Of a DNA stretch of 64,000 nt, positions 41,487-49,701 are shown piece after piece. The notes beneath the pieces were generated by a model. The model did not search any database. It had not been told where the DNA came from and worked only from the letters and a program-made list of their open reading frames with translations. The first letter of the stretch is position 1, and every line of letters starts with the position of its first letter. A program made the position numbers and the translations under genes. This stretch comes from Curtobacterium sp. MCLR17_036 (GTDB lineage Bacteria; Actinomycetota; Actinomycetes; Actinomycetales; Microbacteriaceae): positions 124,001-188,000 of the forward strand of contig NZ_CP126269.1 in the NCBI RefSeq assembly GCF_003234445.2, read 5' to 3'.

Positions 41487-41948
41487 TCAGCGCGCGGTGC
41501 GCGCACCGATCCGCGGCAGGACCAGGCCGAGCACGATCATCGCGACGGCGAGGAAGGCGTGCAGCACGTTGTCCGCGACGTTCAGCGGCACGAAGTTCGC
41601 GCCGGTGGACATGCCCGCGGTGAACAGGCCGTAGACGAAGAGCACCAGGTAGATGATGCCGCCGACGAGCAGGTACAGGCGGGCGGACGCAGCGCCGCGA
41701 GCTGCGACGAGCCCGACGATGCCGAAGAGCAGGTGCACGATGTTGTGCAGGACGGACACCTGGAACGTGCCCAGGAGCAGTGCCATCGAGCCGTCGCCGG
41801 CCATCGACATCGAACCCATGTCCATGGTCAGGCCGGGGATGAAGCCGGCCAGGCCCACGATGAGGAAGACGACACCGAAGACGAGTGCACCCTTCTGGGT
41901 CCACGTCGAGCCGTAGCCGGAGCGAGCGGGAACTGTGCTGCTGGTCAT
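41487..41948 (-). CDS. DUF4383-type four-helix membrane protein
   Basis: 153 residues from ATG 41948. There are four membrane helices: ALVFGVVFLIVGLAGFIPG, VLHNIVHLLFGIVGLVAA, LYLLVGGIIYLVLFVYGL and NVLHAFLAVAMIVLGLVL. The V-L-H-N-I-V-H-L-L-F-G-I-V-G block matches DUF4383 proteins of Actinobacteria. Function unknown. It sits alone between palindrome-marked ends. Confidence 0.8.
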   Translation of the reverse strand: MTSSTVPARSGYGSTWTQKGALVFGVVFLIVGLAGFIPGLTMDMGSMSMAGDGSMALLLGTFQVSVLHNIVHLLFGIVGLVAARGAASARLYLLVGGIIYLVLFVYGLFTAGMSTGANFVPLNVADNVLHAFLAVAMIVLGLVLPRIGARTAR

Positions 41949-42125
41949 GATCGATCTCTTTCTTCGAGCGCGTCGCCGAGCGCGGCGCACATGGCATTCG
42001 GAGCAAGCCCCCGGGCGGTTTGGAGGTCCGGTCCGAACGTACCCGTCCGCCGATGATCCTGTGCTGGTGCGCACGACGCGCTGCCTACGCTCCGCAGGAC
42101 GGCACCACCAACGGAAGGAACCACC

Positions 42126-42482
42126 ATGGCAAGTGGAGTGGCAGCAGTCTGGGTCCCGGTCAGCGACATGGAGCGTGCGGTCGCGTTCTACCGCGACACC
42201 CTCGGTCTCACGGTGAAGGACCAGTCGGACGACTGGAGCGAGATCGACGCGAACGGCCTGATGATCGGGCTGAACGGCCGCGAGTCGGCCACCTCGTCGA
42301 GCGGCGGGGGAGCGGTCGTGACGTTCCAGCCGGACGGCAGCATCGAGGACGAGGTCGCCTCGCTCAAGGAGCGCGGCGCGGACATCCAGGGCGAGATCAG
42401 CGAGCACCCGTGGGGCAAGATCATCCCCTTCAAGGACAGCGAGGGCAACGACCTGCAGCTCTACTCGCCGCCGCAGGGCTGA
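42126..42482 (+). CDS. VOC-superfamily (glyoxalase/bleomycin-resistance fold) protein
   Basis: 118 residues. One VOC module pair: WVPVSDMERAVAFYRDTLGL opening, W-S-E-I-D-A-N-G, and the closing F-K-D-S-E-G-N-D-L-Q-L-Y, the usual metal-site Glu/Gln region. Family members bind a divalent metal for lyase or dioxygenase chemistry or simply bind drugs; no specific reaction can be inferred. GGAAGGA lies 9 bp before ATG 42126. Confidence 0.88.
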   Translation: MASGVAAVWVPVSDMERAVAFYRDTLGLTVKDQSDDWSEIDANGLMIGLNGRESATSSSGGGAVVTFQPDGSIEDEVASLKERGADIQGEISEHPWGKIIPFKDSEGNDLQLYSPPQG

Positions 42483-42510
42483 GTGCCGCCGCGCTGACGC
42501 GCGCGGAAGA

Positions 42511-42554
42511 CGGACGGGAGGCCCGTGGCGACGCCGCCACGGGCCTCCCGTCCG
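42511..42554. repeat. Dispersed palindrome, copy 6
   Basis: A perfect 20-bp stem with loop ACGC and arms CGGACGGGAGGCCCGTGGCG, between the convergent VOC and AztD-like genes. Nearly identical in arm sequence to the copy at 41420. Confidence 0.9.
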
Positions 42555-42573
42555 GTTCGGGCTCGTTCCGGTG

Positions 42574-43743
42574 CTACGCCACCGCGATCTCGTTGGGCAC
42601 GCCAGGCAGCTCGTCGCTCGAGGCGATGACCTTCCCGGTCGTCAGGTCGACCGCGTGCACCTTCTGCTCGGCAGGGTCGGTGACGTAGGCGACGTCACCG
42701 GCGACCTTCAGTGCGGGGTGGGCGTCCTGCCACTCGGCCGGGCCCTCCCACGCGGCGATCACGGGGAACGACTCGAGCTGCTCGCCGGTCGTCTCGTCGA
42801 AGGTGTGCAGGGCACCGTCCGAGCCGAGCACGACGGCCTCGTCGCCGGGGCCGCGGGCGAGGTCGCGGAAGGTGAAGCCGACGCCGTCGGGCATGTCCGC
42901 GACGGTGTACTCGCCCGAGGCCGCGTCGATGAGGGCGACCTGGTCGAGCAGGTACCCCTCGCTGTCGGGGTCGTCGTTGTAGTCGCCGACCGCGACGGAG
43001 GAGTCCTCGGTGGTGAACAGGTTGCCGGTGCGGCCGTACTCGGTCGGGGCGTCGATCTTCTCGAACGCTCCGTCCGCGTAGACGAGGGCGCCGTCGGTGC
43101 AGCCGAACACCGCGACCTCGTCCGAGACCGCGCCCTCGCCGTGCACGTCGGGGCACGCCTCGGAGCGGGCGATCTCCTCGCCGTCGGCGTCCAGGGCGCG
43201 CACGCCGGAGCGGCTCTCCTCGGTGCCGATGGTCGTCAGGAGCGTGCCGTCCTCGAGTTCGATGGCGACGCCGTGGTGGGCGGCCTCGGACTTCGTCGTC
43301 TCGACGTCGGGCAGGTCGGCCCCGTCGAGCTCGGTGTGGTCGAAGGTCGTGACGTCGCCGGTGCCGTCGGCGAAGAGCGCCGTCCGGTCGCCGTGCACGA
43401 CCGCGTGACCGCCGGTGTCGGCGGGGAACACCGCGTCGGTCAGGGCCGGCTCGGCCTGCGTGTCGAGGACCCGGAAGCCCTCGGGCACGGTGACGAGCAC
43501 GTGGCGGCCGTCACCGGCGGGGTTGACGCGCGTGAAGCCGTCGATCGCGTCGTCGGCGACCACGCGCAGGTCGTCGTCGAGGGTGAGCAGGCCGCCGTCG
43601 TAGGTCAGCGTGATGCGCGTGCCGTCGGCCGCGGGGGTCGGGGAGCGGTCGCCGGCGGCCGGGCTCGAGGAGCAGCCGGTCAGGGCCAGGGCGGCGGCGC
43701 CGAGCAGGGCGGCCGGGGCCAGCAGGTTCTTCGGTGAGGTCAT
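42574..43743 (-). CDS. aztD: Zinc metallochaperone AztD-like lipoprotein 1
   Basis: 389 residues from ATG 43743. The lipoprotein signal ends ALALTGCSSS. The mature protein is a beta-propeller-like repeat of short strands (L-T-L-D-D-D-L, H-V-L-V-T-V-P-E-G-F, L-F-T-T-E-D-S-S-V-A-V-G, A-Y-V-T-D-P-A-E-Q-K-V-H-A-V-D), as in AztD. AztD passes zinc to AztC outside the membrane. It is the last gene of the azt operon, 26 bp after aztC, and the gap contains an AATGAGAATGAGAATCAAT stretch resembling a Zur site. Confidence 0.85.
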   Translation of the reverse strand: MTSPKNLLAPAALLGAAALALTGCSSSPAAGDRSPTPAADGTRITLTYDGGLLTLDDDLRVVADDAIDGFTRVNPAGDGRHVLVTVPEGFRVLDTQAEPALTDAVFPADTGGHAVVHGDRTALFADGTGDVTTFDHTELDGADLPDVETTKSEAAHHGVAIELEDGTLLTTIGTEESRSGVRALDADGEEIARSEACPDVHGEGAVSDEVAVFGCTDGALVYADGAFEKIDAPTEYGRTGNLFTTEDSSVAVGDYNDDPDSEGYLLDQVALIDAASGEYTVADMPDGVGFTFRDLARGPGDEAVVLGSDGALHTFDETTGEQLESFPVIAAWEGPAEWQDAHPALKVAGDVAYVTDPAEQKVHAVDLTTGKVIASSDELPGVPNEIAVA

Positions 43744-43769
43744 GGACAACACTGTATTGATTCTCATTC

Positions 43770-44675
43770 TCATTTACGAATCGACAGGCCGTCGACGATC
43801 GCCGCGGTGTTCGACCGCATCATGCCGAGGTACGTCGAGGCGGCGCCGTCCTCGGTCAGCGACTCCGTCGCGAGCGGTCGGACAGTCACGTGCACGTCGA
43901 CCTCCTCGGCGAGCACCTCGGCCAGTCGTGCCGGCTGCGAGGCGTCGGCGAAGATCGTCGGGACCCCCGCCGTCTCGATCGCGTCGGCGAGGTCGCGCAG
44001 GTCCGCGGCGCTCGGCGAGGCGAGCGTCGTGCCGCTCGGGATCACCGCGCCGACGACCCGGAAGCCGTACCGGTCGGCCAGGTACCCGAACACGTGGTGG
44101 TTCGTCACGAGGGCCCGACGGTCCTCGGGCACCGTGGCCAGTGCGGTCGTCATCTCGTCGTCTAGGTCCTGCAGCGCGGCCAGGTAGGCGTCGGTGCCGC
44201 CCGGCTCGATGCCGACCGCGCGCAGGTCCGCGTCGAGCGCCTCGACGACGTCGACCATCCGTGCCGGGTCGGTCCAGAAGTGCGGGTCCGTGCCGCTGTC
44301 GTCCTCGGTGGTCCAGTCGAGCGTCTCGACGGTGTCACCGGCGGTGGTCACGGGCACGCCGTCCTCCGCCGCGGCCTGCACGTGCCGCGCGACGCCCTCC
44401 TCGAGCCCGAGGCCGTTCTCGACCACCAGGTCGGCGCTCCGCAGGCGTGCTGCCTGCTGCGCCGAGACCTCGAACGAGTGCGGGTCGGCACCCGGCGGCA
44501 TGAGGACCATGACGTCGGCCCGGTCCCCGACCACCTCGGACACGACGTCACCCAGGATGTTCGTGGTGACGGCGACGAGGGGGCGGTCCGAGCCGGCGGC
44601 GGTGCACCCGGCGGTCGTGACGGCGAGCGTCGCGGTGACGACCACGGCGGTCAGCAGTCGCGTCGTCGCCCTCAC
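43770..44675 (-). CDS. aztC: Zinc ABC transporter substrate-binding protein AztC
   Basis: 301 residues from GTG 44675, overlapping the upstream stop (GTGA). A lipoprotein with T-T-A-G-C-T at the cleavage site. A cluster A-I (ZnuA/TroA-like) binding protein: PPGADPHSFE, GTDPHFWTD, TNHHVFGYLADRYGF and IFADASQP supply the zinc-binding His/His/His/Asp set. The long His-rich loop of ZnuA is absent, which fits AztC-type proteins that are loaded by AztD. It lies between two AztD-like genes. Confidence 0.9.
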   Translation of the reverse strand: MRATTRLLTAVVVTATLAVTTAGCTAAGSDRPLVAVTTNILGDVVSEVVGDRADVMVLMPPGADPHSFEVSAQQAARLRSADLVVENGLGLEEGVARHVQAAAEDGVPVTTAGDTVETLDWTTEDDSGTDPHFWTDPARMVDVVEALDADLRAVGIEPGGTDAYLAALQDLDDEMTTALATVPEDRRALVTNHHVFGYLADRYGFRVVGAVIPSGTTLASPSAADLRDLADAIETAGVPTIFADASQPARLAEVLAEEVDVHVTVRPLATESLTEDGAASTYLGMMRSNTAAIVDGLSIRK

Positions 44676-45865
44676 AGCCCGACCTCCGCGAAGGCGGCAG
44701 GTGCGACCGGCAGCTCGAGGGTGCGGGCGACGCGGGCGTCGTCGGCGAAGTCGATCTCGTGCACCGTGCCGTCGGCGGGGTCGGCCAGGTACGCGCGCTG
44801 GGCGTCGAGCTGCAGCAACGGAGTGGCACCGGCGTCGATGAGGGGTTCGGTCGAGGCGGCTGTGCCGTCGTCCGGCGTCACGACGACCACGCGACCGTCG
44901 ACGTCGACCCCGACCACGTGCTCGTCCTCGTCGTCCACGGCGACCACGGCGCGCAGCGGGCGCTCGGTCGGCACGTGGCGCCACGAGCCCTCGCGCACGT
45001 CGAGCAGCCAGAAGCCGGTGTCCCCGGCCAACCCGGCGACCGTCGGACGCCCGGCGCGTGCGGCGAACGCCGTCGGGCGCTCGGCGTCGTCCGGCCGGTC
45101 CACGAAGGACGTCTGCCCGGCGTCGTCGACGACGACCGCGCCGTCGGCGCAGCCCACCACGGCTCCTGCGCGGGTCAGGATCCCGCCGGCCGGGTCGGTG
45201 CAGGCCTGCTCGCCGCCCGCTGCGGTGTCGACCGGGTGGCCGTCCGCGTCGAGCACCCGGACGGTGTCGCCCTGGGCGGCGACGAGCTGCTCGCCCACCG
45301 GCAGCAGGACCGTGGCGTCGACCCGCGCGGTCTCGTCGACCTCGCCCTGGCCCAGGGCCGCGCGGTCGAGCACGACGGCCTCGCCGCGGTCCGGCCACGT
45401 CAGGGTCGTCATGGTCTCGGACGAGTGCACCTCGACCGGGCCGCCGCCGTCGACGGTGCCGACGACGCGGGGCTCGGCAGCGTAGTAGTGCGTGTGGTCG
45501 CCGTGGTCGACCGTCCACGCGCCGCCGTCGACGATCGTCGTGCGGTCGCCGTCGCTCGTCACGAGGAACCGGCCGTCGGTGGCGGAGTGCTCGGGGGCAC
45601 CCACCCCGTCGAGCTCGGTGGACTCCTCGGTCAGCAGGTCGTGCAGCGCCGTCTCGCCGGTCGCCGACACGGCCAGGAGGCGCACCTGCGGCTCCTGGGC
45701 TTCGCTCGCCCCTTCGACGTAGCCGTGGGGGCGGGCGCTCGCGGTCGTCTGGTCGGCCGACGGGGTGCCCGTGGAACAGGCGGTCACGGTGAGGGCCAGG
45801 CCGGTGGCCAGGCCGATGGTGGACAGGAGGCGCGCGGGTGCGCGTCGGGTGGTCGAGTGCGTCAT
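44672..45865 (-). CDS. Zinc metallochaperone AztD-like lipoprotein 2
   Basis: 397 residues from ATG 45865. Lipobox ALTVTACSTG. It has the same propeller-like architecture as the 42574 protein, plus a histidine cluster DHGDHTHYY near residue 130 that is a likely zinc site, and paired cysteines (ACTDPAGG, GCADGAV). The start overlaps the permease stop by 4 bp and the stop overlaps aztC by 4 bp. Two different AztD paralogues in one operon are unusual. Confidence 0.85.
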   Translation of the reverse strand: MTHSTTRRAPARLLSTIGLATGLALTVTACSTGTPSADQTTASARPHGYVEGASEAQEPQVRLLAVSATGETALHDLLTEESTELDGVGAPEHSATDGRFLVTSDGDRTTIVDGGAWTVDHGDHTHYYAAEPRVVGTVDGGGPVEVHSSETMTTLTWPDRGEAVVLDRAALGQGEVDETARVDATVLLPVGEQLVAAQGDTVRVLDADGHPVDTAAGGEQACTDPAGGILTRAGAVVGCADGAVVVDDAGQTSFVDRPDDAERPTAFAARAGRPTVAGLAGDTGFWLLDVREGSWRHVPTERPLRAVVAVDDEDEHVVGVDVDGRVVVVTPDDGTAASTEPLIDAGATPLLQLDAQRAYLADPADGTVHEIDFADDARVARTLELPVAPAAFAEVGL

Positions 45866-46761
45866 GCTCCCTCTCGGTACGGTGCGGCGGATCGCGGTGC
45901 TGCCGGCGCGGCCGCGCGCGCCGGTGCCGGGGTCGGGGTGCGTCGCAGCGCGACCACGGCTGCTGCTGCGGCTCGCGAAGCGACGACGCTCGCGACGGCC
46001 ACCGCGGCGATGCTCGCGCCCGCGGCGGTGCCGGCGTGCCACGAGGCGAGCAGGCCGACGAGGACGGCGGCGGTGCCGATGCCGGCGCCGAGCAGCATCG
46101 TCGAGGCCACGTGCCGGGTCCACGCGCGTGCGGCTGCGGCGGGCGCGAGCAGCAGGCCGACGACGAGCAGGGTGCCGACGGCCCGGTACGAGGCGACGAC
46201 CGCCAGGGTCACGAGGCCGATGAGCACGACCTCGGCCACCCGCGGGTGCAGCCCGAGCGTGGCGGCCTTGCGGGGGTCGAAGGCCAGGGCGGTGAACGGC
46301 CGGTGGAACCCGACCGCCATGGCGAGTGCCACGGCCACGGCGACCGCGAGGCCGCCCAGGTCGGCGCGGGTGACCGCCAGGACGTCGCCGAACAGGATCG
46401 CGGTGACGTCGGTGGCGAACGAGCGCGAGGACGACACGATGATGACCCCGAGGGCGAGCATGCCGACGAAGAGCAACCCGATCGAGGTGTCGTACGACAA
46501 CCGGGCACGGCGGCGCAGTGCCCCGACGCCGAGGACCATGACGCCGGCGCTGACCGCGGCGCCGAGCACGGCCGGGATCCCGGTCAGGGTGGCGACCGCG
46601 ACGCCGGGCAGCATGCCGTGCGACAGCGCCTCGCCCAGGAACGCCATGCCCCGGACGAGCACCCAGGTGCCGACCACGGCGCAGAGGACCGCGGCCAGGG
46701 CGCCGCCGACGAGGGCGCGCACCATGAAGTCGACGGAGAACGGATCGGTCAGCCAGGTCAC
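45862..46761 (-). CDS. aztB: Zinc ABC transporter permease AztB
   Basis: 299 residues, eight or nine membrane helices, ABC-3 (ZnuB/TroC) type. It opens LTDPFSVDFMVRALVGGALA, with RGMAFLGEALSHGMLPGVAV in the conserved cytoplasmic loop and YRAVGTLLVVGLLLAPAAAA later. It forms the membrane channel with the AztA ATPase encoded divergently 50 bp away. The C-terminus is an Ala/Pro-rich tail. First gene of the four-gene minus-strand operon. Confidence 0.92.
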   Translation of the reverse strand: MTWLTDPFSVDFMVRALVGGALAAVLCAVVGTWVLVRGMAFLGEALSHGMLPGVAVATLTGIPAVLGAAVSAGVMVLGVGALRRRARLSYDTSIGLLFVGMLALGVIIVSSSRSFATDVTAILFGDVLAVTRADLGGLAVAVAVALAMAVGFHRPFTALAFDPRKAATLGLHPRVAEVVLIGLVTLAVVASYRAVGTLLVVGLLLAPAAAARAWTRHVASTMLLGAGIGTAAVLVGLLASWHAGTAAGASIAAVAVASVVASRAAAAAVVALRRTPTPAPARAAAPAAPRSAAPYREGA

Positions 46762-46769
46762 GGTCCGAG

Positions 46770-46803
46770 ACGCTACATGAAAACGACTATCGATACTGAT
46801 AGC
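46770..46803. promoter_or_regulatory. Zur-like region between aztB and aztA
   Basis: The 50-bp divergent gap is AT-rich for this genome. It contains TGAAAACGACTATCG followed by CTATC (46787-46791)-GATACT-GATAG (46798-46802), an inverted repeat spaced like Fur-family sites. A zinc-responsive Zur repressor acting on both directions is the natural reading, but it is unproven. Confidence 0.5.
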
Positions 46804-46811
46804 GTGCTCAG

Positions 46812-47447
46812 GTGCCTCCGACCGCTCCGAACGACCTGCGGACCGCCGTCCACCTCGACCGGGTGACCGCCGTCCGCGGTGACCGGACCGTCCTCGACGG
46901 CGTCGACGCGACCTTCGCGGCCGGGGTCGTGACCGCGCTCACGGGTCCGAACGGCTCCGGCAAGTCCACGCTGCTCGACGTGGTGGCGCAGGTCGTGACG
47001 CCGTCCGGCGGACGGGTGACGGGCCTCCCGGCCGACGGCGTCGCCTACGTGACCCAGTCCGTGCCGCCGACCACCCTGCCGCTCACCGTCCGCGCGGCCG
47101 TGACGATGGGGCGGTGGCGGCACCGCGCGTGGTGGCGACCACTCGGGCGCGGCGACCGGGCCCTCGTCGACGCACAACTGGAGCGGATGGCGATCGCGGA
47201 CCTGGCGGACCGGCCGGTCGAGGAGCTCTCCGGCGGTCAGCGGCAGCGCACGCTCGTGGCGCTCGGCCTGGCGCAGCGTGCGCGGGTGCTGCTCGTCGAC
47301 GAGCCGACCGCCGGGGTGGACGCCGACTCCGCGGCGCTCGTGGTGGCGGCGCTCGCCGCCGAGGCGGCCGACGGTGTCGTGGTCGTGCACGCGGCGCACG
47401 ACCCGGTCGCGATCGCCGCGGCCGACCGGGTCGTCAGGCTCGGCTGA
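46812..47447 (+). CDS. aztA: Zinc ABC transporter ATPase AztA
   Basis: 211 residues from GTG 46812. ABC ATPase with Walker A GPNGSGKST, signature LSGGQRQR, Walker B VLLVDEPTAGVD and the H-loop VVVHAAHD. It is short, like other ABC-3 family ATPases. Divergent from the aztB operon and convergent with the oxidoreductase gene at 47434, overlapping its end by 14 bp. Confidence 0.92.
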   Translation: MPPTAPNDLRTAVHLDRVTAVRGDRTVLDGVDATFAAGVVTALTGPNGSGKSTLLDVVAQVVTPSGGRVTGLPADGVAYVTQSVPPTTLPLTVRAAVTMGRWRHRAWWRPLGRGDRALVDAQLERMAIADLADRPVEELSGGQRQRTLVALGLAQRARVLLVDEPTAGVDADSAALVVAALAAEAADGVVVVHAAHDPVAIAAADRVVRLG

Positions 47448-48510
47448 CCGTGCGCGGACCGTCCGGAGCAGCGGGGCGGGGCTGCTCGCTCCGGACCGCC
47501 ACCGTCCTGCCGGTGGCCACCGACTCCTGGGCGGCGAGCACGACCGCCAGTGTCCGGAGTCCGACGTGCACGTCCGGCTGCGGCTGCTCACCGGAGCGGA
47601 CCGCGTCGACGAACGTGCGGAGCATCGCCGTGTCGGGGTCGGCGCCGTACCGCGACTCGATGGGCAGACCGGTCGCGGTGGCGGTGCCGCGGGCGGCGGC
47701 CCCGAAGAAGTCGGTCGCGATCGTGCCGCCGGTGCCCGCGACGTCCAGGGTCAACCCGCCCCACACCGCCGAGGTGTCCGGCGTGCTCCACGAGCAGTCG
47801 ACGGCGGCGACGACGCCGTCCTCGTAGGTGACCGTCACGAGTCCCGCGGTCTCGGCCCGGGCGCGCGCGGCGTGCAGGGTGCGGTTGGCGACGGCCGTCA
47901 CCGAGACGGGAGCCGAGCCGGTCAGGCCCTCGACGAGGTCCGCGACGTGCACGACGTGATCGACGATCGCGCCTCCGCCGGACAGCTCCGGTTCGGTGAA
48001 CCAGGACCGGGTGAGCGGGAGCATGCCGTTGTTCGCACCGCGGATCGAGAACACCTGCCCGAGGGCACCGGACTCGTGCGCCGCCCGGAGCCTGCCGAAC
48101 GCCGAGGTGAACCGCACCGGGTACGCGACCATGAGCAGCACGCGGGCCGCCCGCACGGCGTCGCGCATCGCGATGCCGTCCTCCCACGTCGTGGCGAGGG
48201 GCTTCTCGCACAGCACGTGCGCGCCGGCGGCAGCGGCGGCCTCGACGAGCTCCCGGTGCCGGGCGTTCTCGCTCGTCACGACGACGGCGTCCGGCCCCCA
48301 GGCCAGGAGCTCCTGGTACGTGTCGACGTAGGCGACGCCGAGCTCGTCGGCCAGGTCGCGGCCGCGCAGCTCGACGAGCGACCCGCCGGTGCTGACGCCG
48401 TCCGGGTCGGAACCGCGCACCTCGACCCCGGGCATCGCGGCGAGGGCGGTGAGGTACCCGATCGCGTGGGTGTGCGCGAAGGACAGCACGGCGATCCTGA
48501 GGTCGGTCAC
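47434..48510 (-). CDS. Gfo/Idh/MocA-family oxidoreductase 1
   Basis: 358 residues. An NAD(P)-binding Rossmann start with a divergent nucleotide loop (RIAVLSFAHTHAIGYL, lacking the usual G-x-G-x-x-G), then VLCEKPLATTW with the family's E-K-P lysine. A C-terminal alpha/beta substrate domain with GGAIVDHVVHVADLVEGLTG (the H-x-x-D region) follows. Such enzymes oxidise sugars, inositols or similar polyols. It overlaps the second oxidoreductase gene by 4 bp, so they are co-transcribed and may act in one sugar pathway. The missing glycine loop is an oddity. Confidence 0.88.
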   Translation of the reverse strand: MTDLRIAVLSFAHTHAIGYLTALAAMPGVEVRGSDPDGVSTGGSLVELRGRDLADELGVAYVDTYQELLAWGPDAVVVTSENARHRELVEAAAAAGAHVLCEKPLATTWEDGIAMRDAVRAARVLLMVAYPVRFTSAFGRLRAAHESGALGQVFSIRGANNGMLPLTRSWFTEPELSGGGAIVDHVVHVADLVEGLTGSAPVSVTAVANRTLHAARARAETAGLVTVTYEDGVVAAVDCSWSTPDTSAVWGGLTLDVAGTGGTIATDFFGAAARGTATATGLPIESRYGADPDTAMLRTFVDAVRSGEQPQPDVHVGLRTLAVVLAAQESVATGRTVAVRSEQPRPAAPDGPRTVSRA

Positions 48511-49568
48511 GCGGGCACCTCGAGCGACACCGGCTGCCCGGTCCCGAGCGACTCGAGCGCCGCGTTCGCCAGCCGGACCGCCGCGACGCCGTCGTCCACG
48601 CTCACCCGCGGGGTCGGGCCCCCGGCGAACGCGGCGAGGAACTCGTGCAGCTCGGCGCCGTACGGGTCGTCGGCGGGGTCGACCTGCGGCAGGGAGCCGT
48701 CGAGCGCCTGGGGCGTCGCCAGGTCGGCGACGGAGTCCTGCTCGGCGCGGGACGAGTGCGACAGGCTGCCGGCCGTGCCGGTCACCGAGTACTCCGTCGT
48801 GAAGCCGAGGTGCTGCGGCCCCCAGACCCCGGCGACGTGGGTGATCGCTCCGGACGCGTGCGTGAGGAGCACGTGCGCCGCCTCGACCGGTTCGGCGTCG
48901 GTACCGCTCCGCGTGCCGACCGCGGAGACCCGGACGACCTCACCGGCGACCCAGCGGGCGATGTCGAGGTCGTGGATCATCTGGTCCATCACGATGCCCC
49001 CGGACAGTGCCCGGTCCGCGAACCACGGCGCGTGCAGCGGGAAGGCCCCGGAGCGGACGAACCGCAGCACCGCCAGGTCGCCGAGGAGGCCCGTGGTCAC
49101 GGCTTCCTTGAGGCGCACGTACGCGGGGAAGAACCGCACCACGTGGGCCGGGTAGAGCTGTCGGCCGGCGTCGCGCGCACGCTCGGCCAGGTCGGCCGCG
49201 TCGGCGTCGGTGCGGGCGAGCGGCTTCTCGGACACGACGTCCTTGCCGGCGGCCAGCGCCGCGCGGACCACCTCGGCGTGCGTCGCGGTCGGGGTCACGA
49301 CGTCGACGACGTCCACCGCGTCGAACAGCGCGTCGAGCGAGTCCACGACGGTGATCGAGGACCCGGCGGCCTCGGCGTCGGGACCGAAGGCCGCGGCGAG
49401 CTCGTCGGCACCGCCCTGGGCGTGGACGACGACCGGGCCGAGGCGCAGCAGACCGGGCAGGTGCGCACGGGCGATGCCGCCGGCGCCGACGAGGCCGATC
49501 CGGGGGGGTCGGGGGCATCGGGGCTCCTTCGCGGGGTGAGCCGGTCGACGGTGACCGGGCGCCGCCAT
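48507..49568 (-). CDS. Gfo/Idh/MocA-family oxidoreductase 2, start disturbed by a poly-C tract
   Basis: The body is a complete family member: R-I-G-L-V-G-A-G-G-I-A-R-A-H Rossmann loop, DVVSEKPLARTDADA with the E-K-P lysine, and GGIVMDQMIHDLDIARWVAG. It is co-transcribed with the downstream oxidoreductase. The natural start is probably ATG 49518, which follows AAGGAG, but that ATG is out of frame by one base because of a run of seven C (minus strand, 49502-49508). With six C it would read M-P-P-T-P-R-I-G-L-V-G. As written, the only in-frame ATGs are 49568 and 49655, both with poor ribosome-binding sites; I give 49568. It is a frameshift, a sequencing error or slippage control. Confidence 0.8.
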   Translation of the reverse strand: MAAPGHRRPAHPAKEPRCPRPPRIGLVGAGGIARAHLPGLLRLGPVVVHAQGGADELAAAFGPDAEAAGSSITVVDSLDALFDAVDVVDVVTPTATHAEVVRAALAAGKDVVSEKPLARTDADAADLAERARDAGRQLYPAHVVRFFPAYVRLKEAVTTGLLGDLAVLRFVRSGAFPLHAPWFADRALSGGIVMDQMIHDLDIARWVAGEVVRVSAVGTRSGTDAEPVEAAHVLLTHASGAITHVAGVWGPQHLGFTTEYSVTGTAGSLSHSSRAEQDSVADLATPQALDGSLPQVDPADDPYGAELHEFLAAFAGGPTPRVSVDDGVAAVRLANAALESLGTGQPVSLEVPA

Positions 49569-49701
49569 GCTACCGAGCGGCGTGCACGGGCGGCCCTCGG
49601 GCAGCGCTGGGTCGACAACAGAAGCACGGGACGGATTTTTCTGAGATAGTGGCACAAGTCAGAAGATCTGGCGTCGTTGTTCTGCGATCGGAAGGAGCGT
49701 C

